Both the position numbers and the translations under genes were made by a program. From assembly GCA_009760855.2 (NCBI GenBank), contig WPIO01000022.1:296001-360000 (forward strand): DNA of 64,000 nt, written 5' to 3'. This stretch comes from Cristatella mucedo. Taxonomy: Eukaryota > Bryozoa > Phylactolaemata > Cristatellidae. This document shows positions 35,614 through 45,865 of this stretch, piece by piece. The notes under the pieces are model-generated. The model searched no databases. It was not told where the DNA came from and worked only from the letters and a program-made list of their open reading frames with translations. Each line of letters starts with the position of its first letter. Position 1 is the stretch's first letter.

Positions 35614-37356
35614 ATCTAGCCAGTCGCAAAGCACACAATCACTCAGTTGTGAGTTATTCCCAAACGTATCTCCGGGTTTTTAGGAGTAAGCACGGCTTAA
35701 GTGACCGGATGGCTGCATGCTAGAGAGCACTCCCCGGATTGTCAAGGGAGCTTGGCATTATGGGACTTGTCTAAAAATGGGCCCACTTTAGGATACAAGA
35801 GACCACTGTGACCGGCTGTGGGCTTTCGTGAGCTCGGTCACCAAAATTGGGCATTAGACTGACTAGAACGACTCAACTCAGCGGTTGGGACTGAGCCGTC
35901 AAAACTTCCTTTGCCTCTCTAGCCAGCCTTTCTTCTCGCGAGGATCTCGAACTGCAAGGACTTAGCCGTTGCATGGCACATTATCTTTCGGATTGAGCAA
36001 GCCGGCTAGCCGAGCTTATGTGCCCGGCTTGCTTGGACGGCACAAGCTCTAGACCAGTGCTACGTGGTTTGAACGTCATCGAGGGTGTCGTCCGTCTGCG
36101 GTGCCGAGACCGGTTCAGCTGACAGGCCAACCCAGCGACGGCTGCGATAGATACGCCCGCCCACGATTGCATGCAGGGGGGGGTGGGGGGGGGGTGGGTG
36201 GGTGGGGTGGGGCACCTGCAGCCTGCCTGCAGTGCTGCCGATGCCACAACGAAAGGTGCTGGCGGAAGAGGTTGCTGCAGAGTCGCCACTCTGGTCTGCC
36301 ACCTCTGGTCCAGTGCTTGCTACAAGTCCAAACGCAGGCAGCCTTCTTTGCAAGCAACGGATGCAACCAATTTGGAAACCAATTCTCGAATGCAGTCGCT
36401 AGAACGCGGTCGCCATCACTGCTGCTATGTCTCGCAAGCGATGACCGGCTGCCGATTAAAAATGCCTGCTTGAGAGCACCGTGACCACAGAGTAGGAGAA
36501 GTCCAGGCTGGAGCCACGCTACCAGCAAGAGGTTGGGACAGCACGCGCCAACCTCACTGCTGTCGTCGAGTGCAAACGCGGCTGGCACGATGGAAGAGGG
36601 CTCCCTGATGCTGCCATGCTGCAGACGGCTGCCCTAGCTTTCGTGCGAGTCACTCCACCACCCCCTCCTGCCAGAGAGCAGCGCTGTGCCACAGCACAAC
36701 CAGGAGCAGCCACGACTTAGGAGGAGGCTCAGCAATGCTCACCTCAGAAGAGCACCAATAGAGCCGTCAAGACTGACAACTGAGGTCGATTCACGAGGCA
36801 GGACCGGTCCGTTGTAAAAATACCACAGCAGCACCAGCAAAAAAAGAGTGCCGATTAATACTTCCTCTGTCTACCAACCGTGCAAGCGTCAGAGTGCACA
36901 TCTTCCCCCCATCAAAGTGCTTAGCAATGTATCAATCATGGAACAGTGTGGGCGACAGTCTCTTGCCTTAATTAAGACTGACGACCTGTAGAGCTATCTA
37001 TCCCAAAGGATGAAGCAAGGACCCGATCTCTCAGACGCCTGCCAATCGCCGAAACTTACGACACACGTCTGGTCTCCCGGAAGAGCAACTTACGAAAAAA
37101 ATCGCACTCTCATACTTACTGGCACTACTACATACTTATTCAGCATCAGTCATAGGCAGTTTGTAAAAGACCTTCAGTGCTGACCTTATTCAGAGCGTAA
37201 GGCATGATATCGACCTCGGCATCATTATATCGAGAGTGTGTGGGGGGTCCTCAACAGATAAGTTCAAATTGAAATCTTCTCATTTGGCTAACAGCATTCG
37301 ATGCTAAGCAACAAACATCCTGGTGCAGTTTCTAAGCTAGCTTGCTTCATGATAAT

Positions 37357-37358
<2 letters not shown>

Positions 37359-37433
<75 letters not shown>
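37359..37433. repeat. (TA)n microsatellite
   Basis: About 36 TA units, near a tRNA-derived SINE (37515-37650). A smaller array is at 19232-19260. Confidence 0.95.
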
Positions 37434-37436
<3 letters not shown>

Positions 37437-37514
37437 AGCGCTCGCGCGGAACACACGAGCTACAGCTGTAGCTACTTAAGGAGAACAAAAGTAAAAGTCG
37501 AAGTCTAAAGCTGA

Positions 37515-37650
37515 TCCGACAGCCTCATTCATATGGCTGCGGCAGAAATGCCTTAGCGGCCACACCCTGCATGGACTTGAACCTGCCGGCCTGAGTCACG
37601 AAGTGAGAGCACTTTTACTCCTTGGCTAGTGCTACAGTAACCAAGTTTCG
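37515..37650 (-). mobile_element. tRNA-derived SINE, second family, copy 2
   Basis: A-box-like CACTAGCCAAGGAGTAAAAG (37631-37612), B box GGTTCAAGTCC (37583-37573), body TTTCTGCCGCAGCCATATGA and ATGAGGCTGTCGGATC. A (TA)n array lies about 80 bp beyond its 3' end. Confidence 0.6.
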
Positions 37651-38422
37651 GTGGCCAAGGCGGCAGCAGCAGCGTTAAGGGCCTCACCAAGAGAAGCAGG
37701 CGGCTAGCAAAGATGAAAGAGACGTATGCCAAGAAGTATGAGCCAGCCGTATTGATTAAGCAGCCTGCATGGTTGCAGTAGAAATACCGAGACCATTTCG
37801 TAAGCTGAGCAAGTGACTATTAAAGGATTTCGCGGTACCGAGCTTGCCACATTGAGCAAGGAGAGAATGCCTCCTGCGGGGCTACGCACGCTTCGCGATG
37901 CTGGAGCCCAAGGAGAAGTCTGCATGCGAGTTAGAATACGAGCACTCCTCGACATCCGCACCGTTTGTTAATAAAAATCGTCATGAAAAGCTGTGAGCAG
38001 CTTCAAAGTACTGACATGGCAGCATCTGCGCCTCGCTGCCACGCGCCGGGCCATCAACCCCTGCAATGCAGTGCAGCAGCAAATGAGGACAGTGGCGCTA
38101 GCCTTCATTGGCCCAGCGACAGCACCAGTCTGGTGCTCGGTGAGACAAGGCTGCTCGCGAGCTCCTCCGAACGCACGCACGCAACAGGCTCTGCCTGCGG
38201 CGACAGAAGGAAGTGCAGTCAGTCCGAGCTGCTGTGGCAGCTGCAGCAGACCGCTGGCTACGAAGAAGAACTACTCACTGCACGGAAGTTAGCGTGGGCG
38301 CATTCGAAAACAAGAACTGGCGCCGCAGCACGGGCCTTGTCACCTAACCGTTTGTCGCTGCTCTCGTTTGCACTAAGTCTGAGCTCGGGCGTCTCCTATT
38401 CGTTTCTAGCCATCCGGCTGGG

Positions 38423-38732
38423 CAGTGGCGAAGCCAGGATTGGAGCTTCGAGGTGGCACGGGTGGTCTGGGGGCAGAGGCATCCCCTGCAAAGGGGGTCT
38501 GGGAGCGTCTCCCCCCAAGTGCCTTCGGCAAGCAGCAATTGGCCGAAATGTCGTGCAGCCTGGCCAAGCGCCAAGGGGCCAGAGGCAGCAGAGGCAGCAG
38601 AGGCAGCAGAGGCAGCAGAGGCAGCAGAGGCAGCAGAGGCAGCGGGCTGCCCGACCGGGTGTCATGCTCGGCTCCCATCTATCAGGCCAGGGGTGTGGCA
38701 GGGGTGGCAGCTTCCAGCTGGCTTTGCCTCTG
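38423..38732. mobile_element. hAT MITE, same family, carrying a 9-bp minisatellite
   Basis: Left end CAGTGGCGAAGCCAGGATTG; right end as reverse complement CAGAGGCAAAGCCAGCTGG. Flanks CGGCTGGG (38415-38422) and TGGCTGGG (38733-38740) agree at 7 of 8 bases. The interior contains seven or so units of GGCAGCAGA at 38582-38645. Confidence 0.8.
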
Positions 38733-38912
38733 TGGCTGGGGCAGGTCAAGCAACTATGCTTCCAAAGCAAAGCGATGGCAGCTATGCTTCCAAAGCAAAG
38801 CAAGCGTTCAACCGTTCGGACAGCCACTGTGTTACCGATATGAAAACGCACATGCTTGCAGGAGCTCCCGAGCCCATCATGCTGAAAAATCATGTGAAAG
38901 ACAAAGAGTGAA

Positions 38913-38935
38913 AGAGAGATAGAGAGGGAAAGAGA

Positions 38936-39016
<81 letters not shown>
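38913..39016. repeat. (GA)n microsatellite
   Basis: AGAGAGGGA variants then about 40 pure GA units. Confidence 0.95.
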
Positions 39017-39020
<4 letters not shown>

Positions 39021-39502
39021 GCTGCATTTCACAGCTGCGACCACCCTGGCCACCGAGAAAGTAAGTTGTCAGCACTATCGGCAAGAGGGGAGGGGTCAGC
39101 ACAGCAGCACAGCTGGACTAAGCGGCCAGAGTTAGCCGATGGCAGGCGAGCACACACGCTCACTCCCAACTTACCGACTTAGCGACGTCATATAGTGCAC
39201 GACATTAACTGTGTTAGACATGTCGCAACGCTCAGTGGCATACAGAAAATGCACCGGGTGCACTGCAGCGACCTGCGGCGATCATATCAGCACACTCGCT
39301 CAGAAAGAGCATCATCGGACAATATCACCTGGGACGGCACGTGTAATCGGTGGAATGTAGGTGTATCGAAGTCAGCTGCACCACACATGCCACCACTTAA
39401 CGCTAGGGCAGGAATACTTCGGAGCGGGCGACATCGGCACCAGGGCAAGCGTTTGCTGCCACCACTGCCACCGAGCTCTCGTCTGACAAAAATGTGCGTG
39501 CA
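39017..39502. other. 3' flank of APLF
   Basis: Likely holds the APLF 3' UTR (minus strand). No AATAAA was seen close to the stop. Confidence 0.4.
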
Positions 39503-40813
39503 TCAGCTATCGTCACTGCTCTCATCCTTCCAGTCGGGATCGTCGTCAGCTGGCTCTGCGTCGCTGCCGCTGCTATCAGCAGAGCGAGCTCTGCTGACCC
39601 GAGACCGCTGCCACCGGCCACCGGCGGCTGCGAGAGCGTCGGCCGCAAGGACAGGGATGCGACCTACGCTCGAGCCGCCCTCAGCGTCGTCGCCGTCGTC
39701 CTCTTCGTAATCTGAGTCACCCGGATGAGCGAACTCCTTGAAATGAGCAGGATTTTTCCGGTAACACTTCTTGCCATACATGCAAGAGCTGCGACTCGCA
39801 GGTGGTGACGGCGACAACGACGCGTCGCGAGCCTCCTTGCTGCCACCTTCGCGCCGACGGCGGCGGTGGTCGGCCGCACCCGTCGCGTCCCCCGTGCCAC
39901 CTTCGCCCGGCGGCGAGACACTGTCGTCCGAAAGGAGCCACGCCCCCTTCTGCTTCTTGTTCGGTCTGCGAACGACGTCTTCTTCTTCGTCGGCCGCGTC
40001 ACCATCGCCAACGTCGGCGGCCGCCCGAGTCGGCATGGCAATAACCGTACGGCTTCCGTCTCGACCCGCCTCGGTCTCGCCTCGCGTAGCGCTCGCGGCG
40101 GCGGCGGCTGCTGCTGTGTCGAGGGCAGCGGCTGGAGCTGCCGGCGCCCTGTCATCGCGCGACGCTTCGCCCACCTCCTGTTGCCGAGCCTTTCCCGTTG
40201 CGGCGCGCTCGGCCGTCGTGCTCTGCTGATGATGGCGTTCGCCGATCTCGGCTGGGGCTTGCCTCGTCGCCTCCGCCGCTTTCGGTGGCGTGCCCGACTG
40301 GGCGGGGCCGGATACCATCCAGTCCGGCAACGCGCGCTTCTTTTGGAGCAGAGCAGCGGGGAAAAGTCGGATCGCTTTCTCCTTCGCTGTCGAAGCCGCG
40401 TCGTCGTCGCCGCCGACTGGAGCGATGACACTTGGGAGCCCACGTGACAACGGCGGCGACCCAGCCGAGCCGGCGGCGTCGGGCTGCGGGGTCCGAGCCG
40501 GCGGTGAGTCGTATTCGACGGCGAAGGCGCAGTCATCATCGGATGGAAGCATGGAGAAGACATCGCCGCGATGGAGCCTAATGGACTGGCCGGGTTTAAG
40601 TGTGACCTCGTCTGACGTGCCTTTCCTGTAGAAGCAAGGCAGCTCTCTGTGCGTGGCACGCAGGGTCAGCGTACCGTCCGAGGTCAGTTCAAGCTCTCCA
40701 TGCTGTCTTGAGACCTGGGTAGAGCGTATCTTAAGCAGAGGACCGCGTCCGACCACGGTTTTGCCAATAGGCAACTCCAGGGAGTGATCTCCTCTAATAG
40801 CTTTTAGCTTCAT
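39503..40813 (-). CDS. APLF: APLF (aprataxin and PNK-like factor), intronless
   Basis: APLF is a nuclear scaffold of non-homologous end joining. Its FHA domain binds phosphorylated XRCC4 or XRCC1, a short motif binds Ku, PBZ fingers bind poly(ADP-ribose), and the acidic tail binds histones. The 436-residue frame shows the same order. The FHA domain is about residues 1-100, with GRGP at 22-25 and SRQH at 35-38. A Ku-binding motif QKKRALPDWM lies at 157-166. A low-complexity Ala/Arg/Asp-rich linker follows. One PBZ finger has C344, C350, H357 and H363 (C-x5-C-x6-H-x5-H), followed by HPGDSDY as in human APLF. An acidic tail ends PDWKDESSDDS. Human APLF has two PBZ fingers; only one is seen here. 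The whole protein is in one exon, unlike the other genes of the window, so it may be an ancient retrocopy or the result of intron loss. The frame is intact, which argues for function. Confidence 0.95.
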   Translation of the reverse strand: MKLKAIRGDHSLELPIGKTVVGRGPLLKIRSTQVSRQHGELELTSDGTLTLRATHRELPCFYRKGTSDEVTLKPGQSIRLHRGDVFSMLPSDDDCAFAVEYDSPPARTPQPDAAGSAGSPPLSRGLPSVIAPVGGDDDAASTAKEKAIRLFPAALLQKKRALPDWMVSGPAQSGTPPKAAEATRQAPAEIGERHHQQSTTAERAATGKARQQEVGEASRDDRAPAAPAAALDTAAAAAAASATRGETEAGRDGSRTVIAMPTRAAADVGDGDAADEEEDVVRRPNKKQKGAWLLSDDSVSPPGEGGTGDATGAADHRRRRREGGSKEARDASLSPSPPASRSSCMYGKKCYRKNPAHFKEFAHPGDSDYEEDDGDDAEGGSSVGRIPVLAADALAAAGGRWQRSRVSRARSADSSGSDAEPADDDPDWKDESSDDS

Positions 40814-41288
40814 GGTAGCGGGAAACTAGACGGAAGTGAACGAAACAACGAATCCACTTCGACACTTCACGGAAGGATTGTTGGTATGTCTATTTTAAGT
40901 GGTCGCGTAGAAATTGAGTGGTCCCGTCCAACGAAAATTTAAAAGGAGTTACACGGTTATCCCTAGTATTGGTAAATTTTGTAGGATGAAATTTAATTAT
41001 TTTTAATTTAATCATCTTATAATTACTATTTTTCAGTCCAAGTTTTTACGGCACGAATATCTTTAAAAATGGCCACCGTTTACGTGGCAGCTTTGTCTAC
41101 TTCGGATCGAATGTTACATAACCCAGACTAGGACAGCCCTAGATATTATTGGCTACTCATAAATTACAGCCTATATGAATCGAATACATCGTAGGTTATA
41201 AATAGTTGAACTTTGGGCTTCGAGCCAGTCGACTAAACTCTCTGGCTTGTGCTGAAGAGATTACACACCACCCTGGTTTGGCCTAGGG
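40814..41288. other. 5' flank of APLF
   Basis: Sharp drop in GC upstream of the APLF start; no repeat recognised before the SPIN-like copy. Probable promoter region. Confidence 0.4.
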
Positions 41289-41475
41289 CAGCGGTTCTCA
41301 ACCTGTGGGTTCGGGCACTCTTGGAGGTCGAACGACCTTTTCAGAGGGGTCGCGTAAGACCACTGGAAAGCATGCATTTGCGCATTTCGCACACAACAAT
41401 TTCATGGTTGGAGGTCGTTACAATACGAGGAATTGTATTAAAGGGTCTCGGCAATGGTAAGACTGAGAACCACTG
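41289..41475. mobile_element. SPIN-like hAT MITE, copy 2 (opposite orientation)
   Basis: Starts CAGCGGTTCTCAACCTGTGG and ends GACTGAGAACCACTG, giving near-perfect 16-bp terminal inverted repeats. The interior has GGTCGAACGACC, GGGGTCGCGTAAGACCA and GTATTAAAGGGTCTCGGCA. Flanks GCCTAGGG and GCTTAAGG agree at 6 of 8 bases around a central TA, the form expected for Buster-type hAT target duplications. More diverged inside than copy 1. Confidence 0.85.
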
Positions 41476-41494
41476 GCTTAAGGGTTAAAACAAA

Positions 41495-41640
41495 TAATTC
41501 ATTTGTATAGCGCCCCAAGAGAACTTAATCTCCAGTCTGGTGATATGCCTCGGGGCTCGAGCCCAATAACTCAGTCAGACCTCGGTCGGGGCGAGCACCT
41601 TAACCGGTGGACCAAACTAGCTCGGCAAGGTACTCTCCTT
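41495..41640 (-). mobile_element. tRNA-headed SINE with LINE-type 3' tail
   Basis: Minus strand starts with a tRNA-like head: A box region TTGGTCCACCGGTTAAGGTG and B box GGGCTCGAGCCCC. It ends with GGAGATTAAGTTCTCTTGGG and GCGCTATACAAAT, which matches the LINE family A tail hairpin. The pattern is that of SINEs mobilised by a partner LINE through a shared 3' end. Confidence 0.7.
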
Positions 41641-41644
41641 AATC

Positions 41645-41770
41645 GACCGAGGCCAAGGTGCTCACCTTTGTGACATTGGTCGTGCTCTGTGACATTCGTA
41701 GAAACGGCAAAAATCAAGCGCCTGGATAGATATTTAGTTCTCTTTGAGTGCTATACAAATAAATTAAGAA
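41645..41770 (+). mobile_element. Likely second SINE copy, head to head with the previous one
   Basis: Plus strand has a degraded head (GACCGAGGCCAAGGTGCTCA) and the same LINE-type tail (CGCCTGGATAGATATTTAGT, then a CTATACAAATAAATTAA end). Confidence 0.45.
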
Positions 41771-42355
41771 TGGGTTTATGTATATACGTACAAATATAAA
41801 TTTTTATATGTACATATATTATATTGTATATTATATATTGAGAATCTGTGAGCAGTAGCTTTCGTCCCTCTGCTGGTCTTGAGGGCAAAGGTTGCCTAGT
41901 CATTATCAAATCACTTTTTTAAATCATAGTAAAGCCAATATTATAGGCAGCACTAAACACCTCAAATTCCATCGTAACTTGATTAGACGGACTTTGTGAA
42001 TATTGATATACGGAAGCACTATAAACAAAGCTGGGTTAGCTCAAGTCATCTCGAAGAGAAATCAGAAATAACCCTACGGTTGCCGCTCTGGAATGACCTG
42101 AGGGAGTAGTGTTCGTAAATACTGCATGACTTCCATTAAAGCAGATTTCTGCACTGATCGTACAATTTCGAACAGCTAAATTTGGCCAGCACCCATAGGA
42201 AGTCACTCGAATTTTATTATTAGTGACTTTTTCGCTTGAAGTCAAAATCTATACTGTGTCAGCAGAAAAAAATTGTACGTTAACGAATTTTTCAGATATG
42301 ATAAAGCAAGCTAACAAAGAGTAATCTTGAGCCAGCGATCGCAAGATCGGCAATG

Positions 42356-42545
42356 GCTTCGAGCTGCCTCAGAGCTTCCCCAGAGCTGCCTCAGAGCTGC
42401 CTCAGAGCTTCCCCAGAGCTGCCTCAGAGCTGCCTCAGAGCTGCCTCAGAGCTGCCTCAGAGCTTCCCCAGAGCTGCCTCAGAGCTGCCTCAGAGCTGCC
42501 CCAGAGCTACCTCAGAGCTGCCTCAAAGCTGCCTCAGAGCTAGCA
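42356..42545. repeat. Minisatellite, 11-bp unit (CTGCCTCAGAG and variants)
   Basis: About 17 tandem units in two higher-order forms (CTGCCTCAGAG and CTTCCCCAGAG alternating in pairs). All three plus-strand frames translate to repeats such as SCLRA and ELPQ, so the ORFs here are artefacts. It ends just before the start of LINE family A. Confidence 0.9.
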
Positions 42546-42559
42546 CCGGAGGAATGATA

Positions 42560-44700
42560 GTTTTATGGCATGTGAAGACTACTGTAGGTCGTACCAATCG
42601 ATCCTAGCAAAGGCCAAGTCTAGCTTCTATAGAAACATTGTTGAATCACAGATGCACAATCCAAAAATGCTGATGTCGACGATAAACCATCTCCTCAACC
42701 GTTCCCGGGTTAGCTCCTTACCTGATGATCCTTGTGATGATCTAGCCGATCGCTTCTCTCGATTCTTTGTGCAGAAGATAGACAAGATCAGGGAATCCAT
42801 CCCTGCGATGACAACCTTCCCACTAGAATGCTGTTCCTCGGTTCCTGGCTGCGCCTCAATGTCTGCATTTAAACAGGTCACTAGTGATCTAGTCCTAAAG
42901 CTCGTATCTCAATCAAAGAAGACAACAAGTCCACTGGACCCTATTCCCACTGTCCTGCTCCTACGTTGCATTGATCTGCTGCTGCCATACATAACCAACA
43001 TCATTAATATGTCATTAGCCTCAGGTCAGGTCCCAGCACCTTTCAAAAAAGCTGTAGTCAGGCCACTTCTCAAGAAAGCTACACTAGACCAAGAGAACTT
43101 AAGCAACTACCGCCCAGTCTCCCTTCTACCATTCCTATCAAAGACACTGGAACGGGTCGTGGCAGACCAGCTGAACTCGTATATCGAAACCTCACACCTT
43201 GCTAGTAAGTTCCAGTCTGGCTTTAGAGCTAATCACTCCACAGAGTCAGCATTGCTTCGGGTATACAACGACCTACTTAGGAATGCAGACATGGGTAGAG
43301 TGTCTCTTCTTGTTTTGCTCGATCTTTCGGCAGCTTTTGATGCCATCGATCACAAAGTACTTCTAGAGCGCCTCTCATCTCGCCTGGGCATCACTGGCAC
43401 TCCTCTGCAGTGGTTCAGGTCCTATCTCAGTGGGAGACTCCAGAGTGTTAACGTGAATGGACAAAGATCATCTGAAGTACCTCTAAAATATGGAGTACCT
43501 CAGGGCTCTGTGCTAGGTCCGGTCCTTTTCACCGTTTTATACTCTCCCTCTCGCTGATGTGATTGCCAAGCACAATCTAGGCTTTCACTTCTATGCGGAT
43601 GACACTCAGTTGTACCTTTGCTTTGATCCCTCCCAGCCTTCGAGCACCTCAAATTCTCTCAACTCACTTGCTGCATGCATTGATGACATCCGATCATGGA
43701 TGGCAGCAAATTTTCTAAAACTAAACGATGATAAAACTAACTTACTAGTTATGGGCAAACCTAGTGTTATTCAGAAATCGGAAAGGCTGACTTTCAAAAT
43801 TGGCTCTGCCAGCATATCTCCAGTTGAATCAGCTCGAAATCTAGGTGTCATATTCCAAAGCGACCTCTCGTTAGACGACCACATCAGCTCCACAGTCAAA
43901 TCAGCCTATTTTCAGCTTCATAACATTGCTAAAATTAGGGCTTGTTTAGATAAGGATACCACGTCCAAGTTGGTCCATGCATTCGTGACATCCCGTCTCG
44001 ACTTCTGCAACTCACTGCTTACTGGCCTACCAGCATGTGCGATCAGGCGATTGCAGCTGGTGCAAAACTCTGCAGCTAGGCTTGTCTGTCGTGAGCGTCG
44101 CAGTTGCCACATTACTCCACTTCTCGCCGACCTGCACTGGTTACCAGTCAAGCAACGGACCGACTTCAAGGTTTTGTCGCTCACTTTTAGGTCTCTTCAT
44201 TCTATGGCTCCAGCCTATCTTTCAGATATACTCCCCCATCAGGCTAAGCATTGTACCACTCGCTTTTCGGAATCCAACAGTCTAGAAATACCTCGTACAA
44301 ACCTTAAATCCTTTGGAGACCGTGCATTTAGCTCGTATGCTCCCACAGCCTGGAACTCCCTCCCGACCTGCATCAGAACATCCCCTGACCTGACCACATT
44401 TAAAAGAAACTTAAAAACACACCTATTTAGGACAGCATTTAGTGGGTCCTTGTGATTCGTCCTCGATGTGCTTATGCGTGCTGACACTGTGCATGCTGCC
44501 ACTAACTACATTTGCATGCTGACCCTGTGCATGCCACCCCTAACCATGTTATTCATTTTGTTTGTTTTTCAAGCATGATTTTACTTACTATTCTATTGCG
44601 TATCACTTTGCAGCAAATGTAAAGCGCCTAGAAAGAGATTAAGTTCTCTGAGGGCGCTTTATCAAGTGCAATATTATTATTATTATTATTATTTATCTTC
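42560..44700 (+). mobile_element. LINE family A (CR1/L2-type), longest copy, 5' truncated, one RT frameshift
   Basis: This encodes a non-LTR reverse transcriptase. The first frame (42565-43557) carries SNYRPVSLLPFLSKTLERVV, SGFRANHSTESALLRVYNDL, VLLDLSAAFDAIDHKVLL and GVPQGSVLGPVLF. The second frame (43559-44455) carries the catalytic FYADDTQLYL and the C-terminal thumb region ending TFKRNLKTHLFRTAF. The frames are separated by one extra T in a TTTT run near 43533, so the copy is dead or has a sequencing error. The endonuclease part is absent. The 3' end has a hairpin (GCGCC...GGGCGC, about 44623-44662) and then (ATT)n at 44672-44692. The motif set fits the CR1/L2 group; a finer class needs a phylogeny. 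Confidence 0.93.
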
Positions 44701-45054
44701 ACTTTATAATACCATTACCTGCAACAACAGCAACACAAGATCCAAACAGTACTACTAAGGAACAACATTACAGAGACATAAAACGCACTAAAGGGGACGC
44801 AGAATCTCCTGTTCTCGGTAGCGACGTTGTGAAGGAACACCATCAAACTGTCGCCTAAGATGCGGTGGACTGCATGACAGAACGACGGCCTGTAACAGTA
44901 CATGGATGAAACGATAATACGATTATAAGAGGCCTTTGGGAAAACATAGGTAAAGGACGCTGAATTATGCAGGTTAAACGGCGGCACGCTTAATAAGCCA
45001 GATTATGACTGATATTCAATATTCGCGGTTCCTAAATTACATTGGCTAGGAACT

Positions 45055-45440
45055 AATTGTGCGATACTGCGATCCTTTGGAGACCGTGCCTTTAGTTCGT
45101 ATGCTCTTAAGGCCTGGAACTCATACCCGACTCGTGTCTTGACATCTCCTGACTCGACCACTTTTAAAAAGAACTTAAAACTCACTTATTTATGACAGCA
45201 CTTTGTGGGTCCCTGTGATTCGTCCTGTATGTGCTTATGCTTGCTGAAACTGCTCCATGCTGCCACACGCTGCACTTGCGTGCTGACCCTGTGCATGTCA
45301 CCCCTAACCATGTTATTCTTGTTGTTTATTGAGCATGCTACCACTAACCAGTTGATAGCGCTTCCTTTGCAGCAAATGTAAAGTACCTAGAAAGAGAATG
45401 CGTTCTCCGAGGGTGCTATATCAAATGTATTATTATGGTG
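45055..45440 (+). mobile_element. LINE family A 3' fragment
   Basis: Encodes the FGDRAF-SSYA-AWNS C-terminal block with broken frames, then the family A 3' UTR and tail hairpin ending near GGGTGCTATATCAAATG and ATT repeats. Confidence 0.8.
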
Positions 45441-45644
45441 GTAATGCGATTGTGAGATACAACTAAGGCCGCATACAATCAGAGCCCGTATAATGGGCTG
45501 GAGGTTGGAATTGGCGTCGGCATTTGAGCTGATTTGAGCACTAGGCCACTAAGCAGTCGGCGTACGTCATGGCCGCCATTGAAGCCTGTAAGCCTCCGTC
45601 GCTGCCAAATAGACTTCTTCACATTTTGGATATTGACTTATTGT

Positions 45645-45865
45645 ATATATGTATCTCTGTCTTAATGTATCTCTGTCTGTAACTCTACAAAGCCACAGAT
45701 ACTAAGTGGGTGGTACGAAGGAGAGCTCTCTATAGCGCACTCACAGCCTAAGCGGCTTTCGGTACGCACTCAGTAGCCAACAGGCTTTGTCTCACGCAGC
45801 AAAGAGAAAGTGAGAAGCTTAGCTGAGCCAGGACGGAAGTTGAGGTAGTGAATAGTGTTGGAGAT
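45645..45865 (-). mobile_element. LINE family B 3' fragment
   Basis: Minus-strand family B 3' UTR: ATCTCTGTCTGTAACTCTAC through GCACTCACAGCCTAAGCGGC to GTTGAGGTAGTGAATAG. Confidence 0.8.

Larger units (their letters stand above)
35614..38422. other. No supported gene outside listed repeats
   Basis: A G-rich tract (36176-36212, GGGGTGGGG-type) could form quadruplexes. Long frames on both strands at 36.0-36.7 kb and a plus frame from 37965 have no recognised domain; the latter runs into the hAT MITE minisatellite, so it is not believed. Confidence 0.45.

Noticed and set aside
36101-36588. Long frames on both strands with Gly/Pro-rich stretch
   Set aside because: Driven by a G-rich simple repeat at 36176-36212; no homology recognised.
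37965-38843. 292-codon plus-strand open frame with Q/R-rich repeat
   Set aside because: It crosses into a hAT MITE and its 9-bp minisatellite, has no recognised domain, and the opposite strand is open too.
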